Positions 24,269 through 31,873 of a DNA stretch of 35,399 nucleotides are shown here, piece by piece. A model generated the notes under the pieces. That model did not search any database, had not been told where the DNA came from, and worked only from the letters and a program-made list of their open reading frames with translations. The DNA is taken from assembly GCA_947478005.1 (NCBI GenBank), contig CANJVG010000025.1, positions 1 through 35,399 of the forward strand, given 5' to 3'. The stretch is from Bacteroidota bacterium. Its GTDB lineage: Bacteria > Bacteroidota > Bacteroidia > Chitinophagales > LD1. A program made the translations under genes and the position numbers. The number at the start of each line of letters is the position of its first letter. Positions within the stretch are counted from its first letter, which is position 1.

Positions 24269-24282
24269 GAGCCAACCTTTTT
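24257..24282 (+). terminator. Rho-independent terminator
   Basis: AAAGGTTGG (24257-24265), loop TGAGAG, CCAACCTTT (24272-24280) running into a five-T tract to 24282. A 9-bp perfect stem with a U-tail on the plus strand is a standard intrinsic terminator. No confident plus-strand gene precedes it, which implies a small RNA or small protein gene upstream, or a remnant. It stands 5 bp outside the left end of the IS5-family element. Confidence 0.75.
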
Positions 24283-24283
24283 G

Positions 24284-24305
24284 AATAGACCTCTTTCCTA
24301 ATTCA
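24284..24305 (+). repeat. Left terminal inverted repeat of the IS5-family element
   Basis: This 22-bp stretch (core GACCTCTTTCCTAATTCA from 24288) matches the reverse complement of 25198-25219 at 18 of 22 positions. TA flanks the element at 24286-24287 and 25216-25217, consistent with a 2-bp TA target duplication as in part of the IS5 family. Confidence 0.7.
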
Positions 24306-25215
24306 CAAGAGCGACTTGATAAGAAATAAGCGTAGATAAGCGTTTGGCGTTACGGAGTAGTTAAACTTCGGAATGAAATGGAAAAACGTTAAACAATTGA
24401 AGTCGGAACAGTTCAAAAGATTAGTAGGTGTAACCCGAAATACATTCGATACAATGGTATCGGAATATAAACGCCTGGTCCCTGTTTCCACCCATAAAAT
24501 ACCAGGTAAAAAGCGCGGTCCGAAAGCCACCTTACGAAAGGAGGATGAGTTATTAATGATGCTCCTGTATTATCGAGAGTACAGAACATTTTATCACATT
24601 GCCGGTGATTTCGCAATGAGTGAAACACAATGCTGGCGCATTGTTACTATCGCTGAAAAGCTACTCATTAAAAGTGGACTGTTTCATTTGCCGGGGAAGA
24701 AGAAATTAGCTGATGAGCAGATGGCATGGGAAGTGGTTTTGATAGACGCCTCGGAGCATAGCATCGAGCGACCTAAAAAAAACAGCGACAGTATTACTCC
24801 GGCAAAAAGAAAAAGCACACGCTCAAAACACAGTTAGTAGTAGACAAGCGAACACAATAAATTATTTGTATACAGGTAGGAAAAGGAAGAAGACACGACT
24901 TTCACCTCTATAAATCCAGTCAAGTGCATGTATATCCTGCCACAGAAATGATAGTAGATACCGGCTATCAAGGAATACAAAAATACATGCACAAACCCAA
25001 AAGCCACAAAAAGGAAGTAAGAAGAAACCGCTAACAAAAGAGGAGAAAAAAGTAAATCAGCAAATCAGTAGTGTTAGGGTAACCGTAGAGCATGTGATAA
25101 GAAAGGTGAAAGTCTTTAGAATCATGGCAGAACGATACCGAAATAGACGAAAGAGATTTGCACTGAAACTTAATCTTATTTGTGCCATCTACAACTTTCA
25201 ATTATCAAAGAGATC
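24288..25215 (+). mobile_element. IS5-family insertion sequence, degraded
   Basis: About 928 bp between imperfect terminal inverted repeats with TA at both borders, the size of IS427/IS1031-like members of the IS5 family. It contains one transposase coding region split by an A8 tract, a nonsense codon and a second A-tract frameshift, so it is unlikely to be autonomously active. Ends were set by aligning the inverted repeats (GACCTCTTT left, AAAGAGATC right). It separates the two minus-strand glycan operons. Confidence 0.75.
24775..24782 (+). promoter_or_regulatory. Slippery A8 tract, candidate -1 frameshift site (A AAA AAC)
   Basis: In the zero frame the codons are CCT AAA AAA AAC, giving the heptamer A_AAA_AAC, a classical -1 slippery sequence. 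Slipping back one base yields PKKKQRQYYSG, which restores the IS5-type transposase. Two-frame transposases with -1 shifting are known in IS5 subgroups. Confidence 0.5.
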
Positions 25216-25219
25216 TATT
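25198..25219 (-). repeat. Right terminal inverted repeat of the IS5-family element
   Basis: Reverse complement reads AATAGATCTCTTTGATAATT and matches the left end with four mismatches over 22 bp. The transposase remnant reads through it, so the element itself does not supply a stop codon. Confidence 0.7.
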
Positions 25220-25332
25220 GTAGCGCCCGCCTGAACGGAACGGGCAGGGATAGTCCGACCGCACCTCGCGGGAACCCCATGAAGTTGATTGGGCTTTTAA
25301 AAAACAGGGTGCTTGTTCGGAGTTGGTCTTGG
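25216..25332. other. Non-coding flank with GC-rich inverted repeat
   Basis: 117 bp between the IS right end and the formyltransferase stop. It is more GC-rich than its surroundings and contains GCCCG (25225-25229) pairing with CGGGC (25241-25245), then GCAGGGATAGTCCGACCGC. The motif resembles short GC-rich intergenic repeats I recall from Bacteroidetes, unverified. It could serve as the 3' end or terminator zone of the minus-strand operon. Confidence 0.35.
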
Positions 25333-26079
25333 CTAATTCTTATTCTTCCCTTTCTCCAGGTTTAGGCTCACATAAATTTTCTCGCCTGTTTCGGGATGTG
25401 TGAACCAGGCGTTTTTGTATTCGCCATGGGTGAGGGCGCGCAGGCGGTCAATGGCTTTGCCCATCGTCAGTTCCTCGTTGAGGTCTAACTGGCACAAAGC
25501 ATTAAAATCCTTTTTCAAATTGACATTGCCCTCCACTTCGGGCGTGATGGTTTGGTAGGTATTGTTGAGGATGGCGGGCAAATATGCATCTAGCAATTCG
25601 ATTTCAGCGTGCACAATCTTGTTGTAAACATCAATGGACGTTTCCCAAAGCTCGCCCGTTACTTTTTTCTGCGCAATAATGGCCCCGTGGTCGAGCTGCT
25701 CATCAATTTCGTGGATGGTGGCGCCAAACGGCAGACCATTTAAGATGGAAAACACCTGCGGAAACCAGCCGCGGTTGTAAGGATTATAGCCGGGGTGCAC
25801 ATTAATGCACTTCACGGCCTTCACCATTTCGGCAGGGAAGAGTTGTTTGCAGTGCAGGGAAATCACCAAATCATATTTCGCAATCACCTGCGGCCAATCC
25901 TGCTTGAGTGTAATGGCGGTTAGCTTCACGGGCAGCGAGGTGTTGTTCCGCAAACTAGTGTTGACCGCTGAGCAGTTATAATCTACGTGGAGACCCTCAT
26001 ACTTTTTTGCCAACGAGCAAAAGCCGTTGATGAGAAAAAAGTTGTCGGAGATGATGAGGATGTTTTTGTAGTGATACAT
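25333..26079 (-). CDS. vioF: VioF-like dTDP-4-amino-4,6-dideoxyglucose N-formyltransferase
   Basis: 248 residues of the formyltransferase fold. The catalytic triad is visible: N93 and H95 in CINVHPGYNPYNRGWFP and D130 in EQLDHGAII. The NVHPGYNPYNRGW signature with GLPFGATIHEIDE separates sugar N-formyltransferases from Met-tRNA formyltransferase, which has H-S-L-L-P and about 310 residues. The family transfers formyl from N10-formyl-THF to the 4-amino group of dTDP-Qui4N. It is the last gene of the minus-strand operon, 7 bp after the SGNH gene, and its aminotransferase partner (VioA-like) is in the same operon. A dTDP-Fuc4N or Qui3N formyltransferase is the alternative. Confidence 0.82.
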   Translation of the reverse strand: MYHYKNILIISDNFFLINGFCSLAKKYEGLHVDYNCSAVNTSLRNNTSLPVKLTAITLKQDWPQVIAKYDLVISLHCKQLFPAEMVKAVKCINVHPGYNPYNRGWFPQVFSILNGLPFGATIHEIDEQLDHGAIIAQKKVTGELWETSIDVYNKIVHAEIELLDAYLPAILNNTYQTITPEVEGNVNLKKDFNALCQLDLNEELTMGKAIDRLRALTHGEYKNAWFTHPETGEKIYVSLNLEKGKNKN

Positions 26080-26086
26080 ACCTATA

Positions 26087-27133
26087 CTACTTTGGGTTGA
26101 TCAATGATTTAAATTCCTGTGAAAGAGCTTCGGTATAAAATCTGGCACCCACTTCATTCACGTGCCCCAGGTCATATGCATATTGCAATTCATAGAACAG
26201 CGGATACTTAACCGGATTTCCCAAATCAATTCTATTAGCTGCAGGAAGCGCGTTGAAAACCGGCCAGACGTTTCTGTAATGAATCTCTTCCAGTTTTGGC
26301 GGCAATACAAAAATCACTTTCACCGACCTTTTATTTCCCTCTTCAATCATTCGCTGTGCAATAGAAAAATAGGTGCTGCCGGGCGTATTGTTTACAGAGC
26401 TACCGGCATACAGTTCCTTGGTATTTTTCCTTAAAAAGGTAAGTTGATCGATATGTTTCAGCAATTCTTTATGAGGTGTGGTCACCTCTCCGTTTAATCC
26501 GAAATTGTGCGTAGAGTCTTTCTCGCTAAGCGGGGAATAAAAATTATTGCAGCCATAGGGCGCATTTAGTTCGTTCTTTCTGAAAGGAACTATTTCGTTC
26601 AACGAATTAAAGTGAGAAACACATTCAAACAGGTTAACTGTATGGGCAAAAGTGCTCTGAAGTTTTCGTGTAACGGAATAAGCTGACTGCCACAAAACTT
26701 TTACTGAGGTGAGATAAGCCTTGGTATCGTAATAATATTTCTTTCGAACGGTGTGCAGATTTTCTTTAGCGAAAGTGTCCACATCACACAGCTCTACGAT
26801 AATATATTTGGCCTTTAAATCCCTAATCTTCAAAATATTTTCAAACTCATAATACGACTCCGCAATCGTCACACCATCAATGCCAAAATTAAAGGTGTGT
26901 GTATCTGTACTGTTCTGATTCAGTGAATCAAAAAGCAGTATATCAACCTGCCGGTAAACACGACTGGAACCAATCAGAACCGTGTTGAATTGTCCGGCAT
27001 TTTTTTCCAAACAATATTCCTTTTCATAAAAGTTTCCCCAAGAAAATGGCAGCTTTATAAAGGAGAACAAAAACAGATTAACGGTAGTTAAGAACAGAAA
27101 AAGAACTACTATTTTCAGAAATAATTTCCCCAT
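26087..27133 (-). CDS. SGNH-hydrolase-like partner of the MBOAT acyltransferase
   Basis: 348 residues with an N-terminal membrane anchor (residues about 5-27, LFLKIVVLFLFLTTVNLFLFSF) and a periplasmic remainder. VLIGSSRVYR (52-61) is the nucleophile-serine block I and DLGHVNEVG (321-329) is the block V Asp-x-x-His, the layout of DltD/AlgX/AlgJ-type proteins. These work with MBOAT O-acyltransferases to acylate exported polysaccharide. The gene is 3 bp from the MBOAT gene, so the two form a pair. No single family name is certain; many Bacteroidetes homologues are listed as hypothetical. Confidence 0.72.
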   Translation of the reverse strand: MGKLFLKIVVLFLFLTTVNLFLFSFIKLPFSWGNFYEKEYCLEKNAGQFNTVLIGSSRVYRQVDILLFDSLNQNSTDTHTFNFGIDGVTIAESYYEFENILKIRDLKAKYIIVELCDVDTFAKENLHTVRKKYYYDTKAYLTSVKVLWQSAYSVTRKLQSTFAHTVNLFECVSHFNSLNEIVPFRKNELNAPYGCNNFYSPLSEKDSTHNFGLNGEVTTPHKELLKHIDQLTFLRKNTKELYAGSSVNNTPGSTYFSIAQRMIEEGNKRSVKVIFVLPPKLEEIHYRNVWPVFNALPAANRIDLGNPVKYPLFYELQYAYDLGHVNEVGARFYTEALSQEFKSLINPK

Positions 27134-27136
27134 TTC

Positions 27137-28576
27137 TTAAAATTGAAAGTAGATAAATTGATGATTGCCAAACACTCCGAAATTGATAACTAAAAGCAAA
27201 AACACCAAGTATATTACCCAGCGAACGAAGGCGGGTTGATTGTTTAGTAAATGATTTAAATCTCCCTTTCTCATTAACCAATGCACCAATTCCATTAAAC
27301 CAATAAATACAAAGCAGAGGATGAAGTTGTATTCATCCTTACCAAACATAAACAATTGTGCCTTCGAAATGTGCAAGCTGTTTTTAATGATGGTAACCGC
27401 ATCTGCAAATGTGGCCGCGCGGAAAAATATCCAAGCAAAGGCCGCCAAAGCAAAAGTGGTTGTGACCTGAACCAACTTGTTTAGATGAGGCGTTTTGCCT
27501 AAACCGATATTGGCTCCGATTTTGCCACGAAATTTTTTTGTCCGCTCGCCAATAATCAGGTAGCCTCCATGCAGTGCCCCCCAAATAACGAAGGTCCAGT
27601 TGGCACCATGCCATAAGCCACTAACCGTAAACGTTATAAACTGATTGAGGTAAGTGCGCGTTTTGGAAACTCGATTGCCACCCAAGGAAATGTAAAGATA
27701 ATCGCGAAACCAGGTGGAGAGCGAAATATGCCACCGTTTCCAGAACTCGGAAATTGATTTGGAAAAGTAAGGACGATTGAAATTGACCATAAGGTCAAAG
27801 CCCATGACCTTGGCAGAGCCAAGAGCAATGTCGGAATAGCCGGAGAAATCGCAGAAAATCTGAAACGAAAAGAAGATAGTAGCCAGAATGGTTTGGAAGC
27901 CGTGGTAATCATTTGGATGATTGTACACCGGGTCGACAAACAAGGTTAGGCGGTCGGCAATCACCACTTTTTTAAACATACCCCAAAGCATCAGACGCAA
28001 GCCCTGAACAGCACGGGTATAATCGAAAACATGTTTTTCGTAAAACTGATGCAACATGTTTTGCGGGCGCTCTATTGGTCCGGCTACTAACTGCGGATAG
28101 AACATTACATAGAGGGCATAAATTCCAAAATGGCGTTCGGCTTTTTGATGGCTGCGATAGACTTCAATTGTATAACTCATTGCCTGGAAAGTATGAAATG
28201 AAAGACCGATAGGCAATAAAATACTTAGGTAAGGAATCGGGTTGGTTGCGCCAAACAAAGTGCACAGCCCCAATATATTTCCATTAAGAAAGTTGAAATA
28301 CTTGAAAACAGCCAGCACCCCAACGTTTGCCACTAAGCTGGCAATGAGCCACCATTTTTTTCTTTTGGCATTCTGTTCGTTCTCCAACAAAATTCCCGCG
28401 AAGTAGTCAATGATGATGGTGAAGAATAGAATGAGAATGTAAACCGCTTTGAAGAACATGTAGAAATAGCAACTGGCAGCCAGCAACCATGCCCATCGTG
28501 CTCGTTGAGGCAACAAAAAGTAAATGATTGTTACAATCGGAAAAAATAGAAGAAAGGTAAATGAATTGAAGAGCAT
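27137..28576 (-). CDS. MBOAT-family O-acyltransferase (AlgI-like)
   Basis: 479 residues, about 11 hydrophobic segments. The MBOAT core is complete: YPQLVAGPIERP (160-171), FFSFQIFCDFSGYSDIALG, FWKRWHISLSTWFRDYLYI (278-296, His283), and the invariant histidine in SGLWHGANWTF (His323), with a further His336. AlgI-like proteins move an acyl group, commonly acetyl, across the inner membrane to an SGNH partner that O-acylates the exported glycan. The neighbouring SGNH gene 3 bp downstream fits this exactly. The upstream neighbour is the WbiB-like epimerase with a 9-bp gap. Confidence 0.95.
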   Translation of the reverse strand: MLFNSFTFLLFFPIVTIIYFLLPQRARWAWLLAASCYFYMFFKAVYILILFFTIIIDYFAGILLENEQNAKRKKWWLIASLVANVGVLAVFKYFNFLNGNILGLCTLFGATNPIPYLSILLPIGLSFHTFQAMSYTIEVYRSHQKAERHFGIYALYVMFYPQLVAGPIERPQNMLHQFYEKHVFDYTRAVQGLRLMLWGMFKKVVIADRLTLFVDPVYNHPNDYHGFQTILATIFFSFQIFCDFSGYSDIALGSAKVMGFDLMVNFNRPYFSKSISEFWKRWHISLSTWFRDYLYISLGGNRVSKTRTYLNQFITFTVSGLWHGANWTFVIWGALHGGYLIIGERTKKFRGKIGANIGLGKTPHLNKLVQVTTTFALAAFAWIFFRAATFADAVTIIKNSLHISKAQLFMFGKDEYNFILCFVFIGLMELVHWLMRKGDLNHLLNNQPAFVRWVIYLVFLLLVINFGVFGNHQFIYFQF

Positions 28577-28585
28577 GAATCCTTC

Positions 28586-29719
28586 TTATTGTTTCAGTAA
28601 ACCTTTGGCGGCCAGTTCAGCCATGCTTTTATCGTAATTATCCTTTTCAATCTGCTGCGTATTTACCCAATCGGCAAAAAGTTTTATCCCTGTTTCAAAA
28701 TCCGTCTTCGGAACAAATCCCAGTCTTGATTTTATTTTTTCGAGTGCCGCAAAATTGTGTCGAATATCGCCCAATCGATAATTGCCGGTAGTTTTTATTT
28801 CAATGTTCGATTGATAGAGGCGCTTTAAAGTTTCTGCCACCGTTAAAACCGAAGTAGCAACGCCAGAGCCTACATTAAACACTTCATTATTTGCCTCCGG
28901 ACTTTCGATTCCGAGAATCGTGGCATTCACCACATCATCTACAAAAACAAAATCGCGGCTTTCCAATCCATCTTCAAATACGTTGATATTGTTGCCGTTT
29001 TTGATTTGTGTAGAAAAAATAGAAAGAATGCCGGTATAAGGATTTTTAAGTGACTGACCTGGGCCATAAACATTCTGATAGCGGAAAATTACAAACGGAA
29101 TTTTTGCCGCATCGCACATCATGCTAACATACTGCTCCTGATTGTATTTGGTAATGCCGTAGAGCGAAAGCGGGTTGATATTTGAATTTTCGTCAGTGGC
29201 AACAACCACTAAATCATTCCCATCTTCATCTTGGGGCTCAAACTTTTTCCGCTGCATCTGCTCCTCACTTCGCGATGCAGGATAAACAGCCTCTCTTTGA
29301 GCGTTCTCATATTTCCCTTCGCCATAAACAGCGCGTGATGAGGAAAGCACCACCTTCTCTACGTGGTGTTTTTCGTTGAGCAACACATCGAGCAAAACTC
29401 CCGTGCCGGTACAATTAACATCAATATACTTCGCCACCGAATACATGGATTGGCCCGTGCCGGTTTCTGCTGCGAGATGAACAATCATGTCTGCCTGTTT
29501 TACCGCATCAACTAAACTTGCTCTACCGCGAACATCTGCTTCTATAAACCGGACTTTGTCTTTTATCGAATTGTATAAAGGCGATTCGTCTTTTGAGCCG
29601 TGAATTTGCGGAGAGAGATTATCCAGTACAATTACCTCATATCCTTTCTTCAAAAGTTGAAGCGAAAGATTTGAGCCAATGAAGCCTGCACCACCTGTTA
29701 TCAGAATTTTTTTCGCCAT
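28586..29719 (-). CDS. Nucleotide-sugar 4-epimerase, WbiB-like (dTDP-L-rhamnose 4-epimerase type)
   Basis: 377 residues, extended SDR. ITGGAGFIGSN (7-17) binds NAD, VLDNLSPQIHG (31-41) is a hallmark of the WbiB subgroup, HLAAETGTGQSM (81-92), SSSRAVYGEG (126-135) and Y187-x3-K191 (SLYGITKYN) complete the active site. WbiB-type enzymes interconvert dTDP-L-rhamnose and dTDP-6-deoxy-L-talose. The mid-protein insert (about 145-180) aligns with a segment that in several relatives carries paired cysteines, but here it reads FEPQDEDGND and has none. The stop codon shares one base with the fucosyltransferase start side (1-bp overlap at 29719). Substrate is likely a 6-deoxysugar nucleotide but unproven. 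Confidence 0.72.
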   Translation of the reverse strand: MAKKILITGGAGFIGSNLSLQLLKKGYEVIVLDNLSPQIHGSKDESPLYNSIKDKVRFIEADVRGRASLVDAVKQADMIVHLAAETGTGQSMYSVAKYIDVNCTGTGVLLDVLLNEKHHVEKVVLSSSRAVYGEGKYENAQREAVYPASRSEEQMQRKKFEPQDEDGNDLVVVATDENSNINPLSLYGITKYNQEQYVSMMCDAAKIPFVIFRYQNVYGPGQSLKNPYTGILSIFSTQIKNGNNINVFEDGLESRDFVFVDDVVNATILGIESPEANNEVFNVGSGVATSVLTVAETLKRLYQSNIEIKTTGNYRLGDIRHNFAALEKIKSRLGFVPKTDFETGIKLFADWVNTQQIEKDNYDKSMAELAAKGLLKQ

Positions 29720-30624
29720 TAGAATTTGTTTTCCAGTTTAATCCAGCTCTCAGGAATTACGGTTGAGTAATCTTCGTCTGAATTCAACCATATTTTAGGA
29801 GCAATAATTTTCTTGTCTTCGTTTTGTGTAAGCCATGCGCCCCACCAACTAAAGGTGGAATTTGGAATCACATGGTTTCGACAGTAAGTCATGAGACGGA
29901 GATCTTCATAAAAATCAGGGAAATTGTGCGTCACAAATTCGTGTTCATACGGAATCTTGTAATTATTCAACACCCATTCATTGTCATCAGAGAAAATAAA
30001 GACCCGCATGTTTTTCCCAAGCATGTCGGCCATTGCCTTTAGCCCATCGGTGTAGTATTGCTCCCTGCAAACATTCATAATCGGATTAGCGAGAAAATTG
30101 GTTCTGCGAATGCTGATACAAACAGAATCGGTATTCTGCATTCGTTTTATCACTTCTGCATTCTTTTCATTAACCGGATTCTTCAAAGTAAATTCTTTCA
30201 GAATTACATTTCTATGCTTTCTAAAATAAAGTTCACTCACAAAATATCCTTCTACGTAGGTATTGTCCTTAATGCGAAGCAGATTAGGGTCAAAAACAGT
30301 TTCCTTTTCTTTTACCCAACGTTTCCGATAATAGGGGGCGCGTTCGTGTAACTTTTTATTGATGTAGTAAGCAATTCGGTTACTACCGTCTACTGTTTTT
30401 ACTTTTCTGATCTCTTCTTCGCTGGCCACATTGTTTAGAATGTTAAAGTGGTCCAAACCGTAATCACGCTTATATGTAAATCCATATTGAGTTACTTCGG
30501 AGTAGTTGATGTAATAGGAGTTGTCAATTTTAAATTCTACACCCAAGTCAAGCCCGCGCGCACGACCGTAGGCGTATTGGCATAATTGATTGCCTATTCC
30601 CTGAAAAATTTTGACAATAATCAT
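29719..30624 (-). CDS. GT11-family (alpha-1,2-fucosyltransferase-like) glycosyltransferase
   Basis: 301 residues. The N-terminus VKIFQGIGNQLCQYAYGRA (4-22) is the GT11 GGLGNQ-type loop with a changed first glycine. VCISIRRTNF (168-177) is motif I, normally H-x-R-R-x-D, here S-I-R-R-T-N. MRVFIFSDDNEW and NSTFSWWGAWL are motifs II/III and intact. GT11 enzymes transfer fucose from GDP-fucose; with the altered motif another donor such as a different 6-deoxyhexose is possible. No GDP-fucose pathway genes are in the window. The gene sits 10 bp after the ABC ATPase gene and overlaps the epimerase by 1 bp. Confidence 0.83.
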   Translation of the reverse strand: MIIVKIFQGIGNQLCQYAYGRARGLDLGVEFKIDNSYYINYSEVTQYGFTYKRDYGLDHFNILNNVASEEEIRKVKTVDGSNRIAYYINKKLHERAPYYRKRWVKEKETVFDPNLLRIKDNTYVEGYFVSELYFRKHRNVILKEFTLKNPVNEKNAEVIKRMQNTDSVCISIRRTNFLANPIMNVCREQYYTDGLKAMADMLGKNMRVFIFSDDNEWVLNNYKIPYEHEFVTHNFPDFYEDLRLMTYCRNHVIPNSTFSWWGAWLTQNEDKKIIAPKIWLNSDEDYSTVIPESWIKLENKF

Positions 30625-30634
30625 TCCCCTATCT

Positions 30635-31864
30635 TTAAGAAAGTTTCCAATTTAATTTGGGACGCACAGCTCCGGAGATATTTCCGAACCATTTTTCGTT
30701 CTCTCGATTGTCGAAAATTTCAAAATTTAAAACATTTTGAAAGTAGAAGAGGGTAATTGAACGCTGGCTTACTGCCATAATTGAAACGGTAAAATCTCCA
30801 CTGTTCATTAAGTCTGCGGGAACCAAACAACTTGCGACTACTCGCCCCCTTTTTGCGCTTACAACCGGTGAAACTGTATTGAAAATATGTTCCCCGGTAA
30901 TGGCAAACAGATTTAAACTATAACTGAATTCAGAATAGTCATTTTCTAAATCGAATTCGAACTGTAATTCAAATCCATGGTTGATATCTAAAATCTCCCC
31001 CTGCTGAATATGTAATTCGGCACGCCTTAGTTTCACAAGTTCGTTTCCTGGAGCTTCTTGTTCATTAAAAAGAATTTGAGAGTTGTATTGCGTGTTTCGC
31101 TTAAAGTAGGAATTGATAACCGCAGCGGGTTTTCCTATTTCGGCCACTTGTCCCTTTTCAAGCAGTACCACTTCCTGGCAAAGATTTTTTACTGCTTCCA
31201 TATTATGGCTCACGAACAAGACGGTTCTACCATGAGACGAAACGTCTTTCATTTTACCCAGACACTTCCGTTGAAAATCTGCATCGCCTACAGCTAAGAC
31301 TTCATCCACAATTAATATTTCGGGTTCGAGGTGGGCGGCTACGGCAAATGCTAATCGCACATACATTCCGCTGCTGTATCGCTTCACCGGGGTATCAATA
31401 AATTTTGATACTCCGCTAAACTCAACTATCTCATCAAACTTTCTTGCCACTTCCTTGTTGGTCATGCCCAAAATGGCCCCATTCAAAAATATATTCTCTC
31501 TGCCGGATAGTTCGGGATGAAAACCAGTGCCTACCTCCAGCAAACTGGCTAAGCGACCTTTCATTTTTACTTTGCCTGTAGTAGGTGCAGTAACACGCGA
31601 AAGGATTTTTAGCAAGGTGCTTTTTCCTGCTCCGTTCTTTCCAATGATGCCCAAAACCTGTCCTTGAGTAACATCAAAACTGACATCGCGTAAAGCAATA
31701 TGGATTGCCTTTTCGTCATAGGTTTCACCTATACGTAACAAGGGGTCCTCTTTGCCGGTCATGCGCGCAAACGCTCGTTGTATATCACTCGCGAGAGTGC
31801 CCGTGCCCATTTTACCGAGCTCGTACACTTTTGAAACATTTTCTACTTTAATAACGGTGCTCAA
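30635..31864 (-). CDS. wzt: Polysaccharide ABC exporter ATPase with C-terminal Wzt-type domain
   Basis: 409 residues. The nucleotide-binding domain has Walker A GKNGAGKST (75-83), the signature YSSGM (163-167) and Walker B ILIVDE (183-188), plus the long N-terminal extension typical of TagH/Wzt (residues 1-60). The last about 150 residues form a beta-rich domain (HGFELQFEFDLEND, SGDFTVSIMA) as in Wzt, where it binds the exported chain and often recognises a terminal modification. It pairs with the Wzm-like permease 9 bp upstream. It powers export of an undecaprenyl-linked glycan across the inner membrane. Confidence 0.93.
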   Translation of the reverse strand: MSTVIKVENVSKVYELGKMGTGTLASDIQRAFARMTGKEDPLLRIGETYDEKAIHIALRDVSFDVTQGQVLGIIGKNGAGKSTLLKILSRVTAPTTGKVKMKGRLASLLEVGTGFHPELSGRENIFLNGAILGMTNKEVARKFDEIVEFSGVSKFIDTPVKRYSSGMYVRLAFAVAAHLEPEILIVDEVLAVGDADFQRKCLGKMKDVSSHGRTVLFVSHNMEAVKNLCQEVVLLEKGQVAEIGKPAAVINSYFKRNTQYNSQILFNEQEAPGNELVKLRRAELHIQQGEILDINHGFELQFEFDLENDYSEFSYSLNLFAITGEHIFNTVSPVVSAKRGRVVASCLVPADLMNSGDFTVSIMAVSQRSITLFYFQNVLNFEIFDNRENEKWFGNISGAVRPKLNWKLS

Positions 31865-31873
31865 TTTCTTTGT

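Larger units (their letters stand above)
23605..24287. other. Gene-poor boundary between two glycan operons
   Basis: These 683 bp hold no recognisable conserved gene. In order: a promoter for the GT2 gene on the minus strand, a perfect 12-bp hairpin, a 21-bp tandem array, two small inverted repeats (ACCC/GGGT at 23859-23871 and CAACCC/GGGTTG at 23911-23928), two overlapping alternative hairpins (23955-23992), a -7-like element, a 12-bp inverted repeat (24128-24168) and an intrinsic terminator (24257-24282). The stretch 23955-24060 resembles dispersed intergenic repeats I recall from Bacteroidetes genomes, but this could not be checked. Confidence 0.7.
24373..25234 (+). pseudogene. IS5-family DDE transposase, frameshifted and interrupted
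   Basis: The first frame (24373-24837, 154 residues) has the helix-turn-helix region (FKRLVGVTRNTFDTMV, YYREYRTFYHIAGDFAMSETQCWRIV) and the first catalytic Asp in VVLIDASEHSIERPKK. A -1 shift at the A8 tract 24775-24782 continues with KQRQYYSGKKKKHTLKTQ, the normal family sequence, but meets TAA at 24858-24860. Reading on in that frame gives the second Asp in IVDTGYQG, then an A5 tract (25008-25012) apparently missing one A breaks the frame before KKKPLT. The last frame supplies the catalytic Glu in VRVTVEHVIRK and RYRNRRKRF, and runs past the element end to a TGA at 25232-25234. The first shift may be natural; the other two lesions look like decay or homopolymer errors. Confidence 0.85.

Noticed and set aside
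25216-25332. tRNA or riboswitch in the GC-rich flank of the IS
   Set aside because: No cloverleaf, anticodon arm or known aptamer could be folded by eye; only a 5-bp stem is visible.
25333-26079. Methionyl-tRNA formyltransferase (fmt)
   Set aside because: Too short, lacks H-S-L-L-P, and carries the NVHPGYNPYNRGW signature of sugar formyltransferases in a glycan operon.
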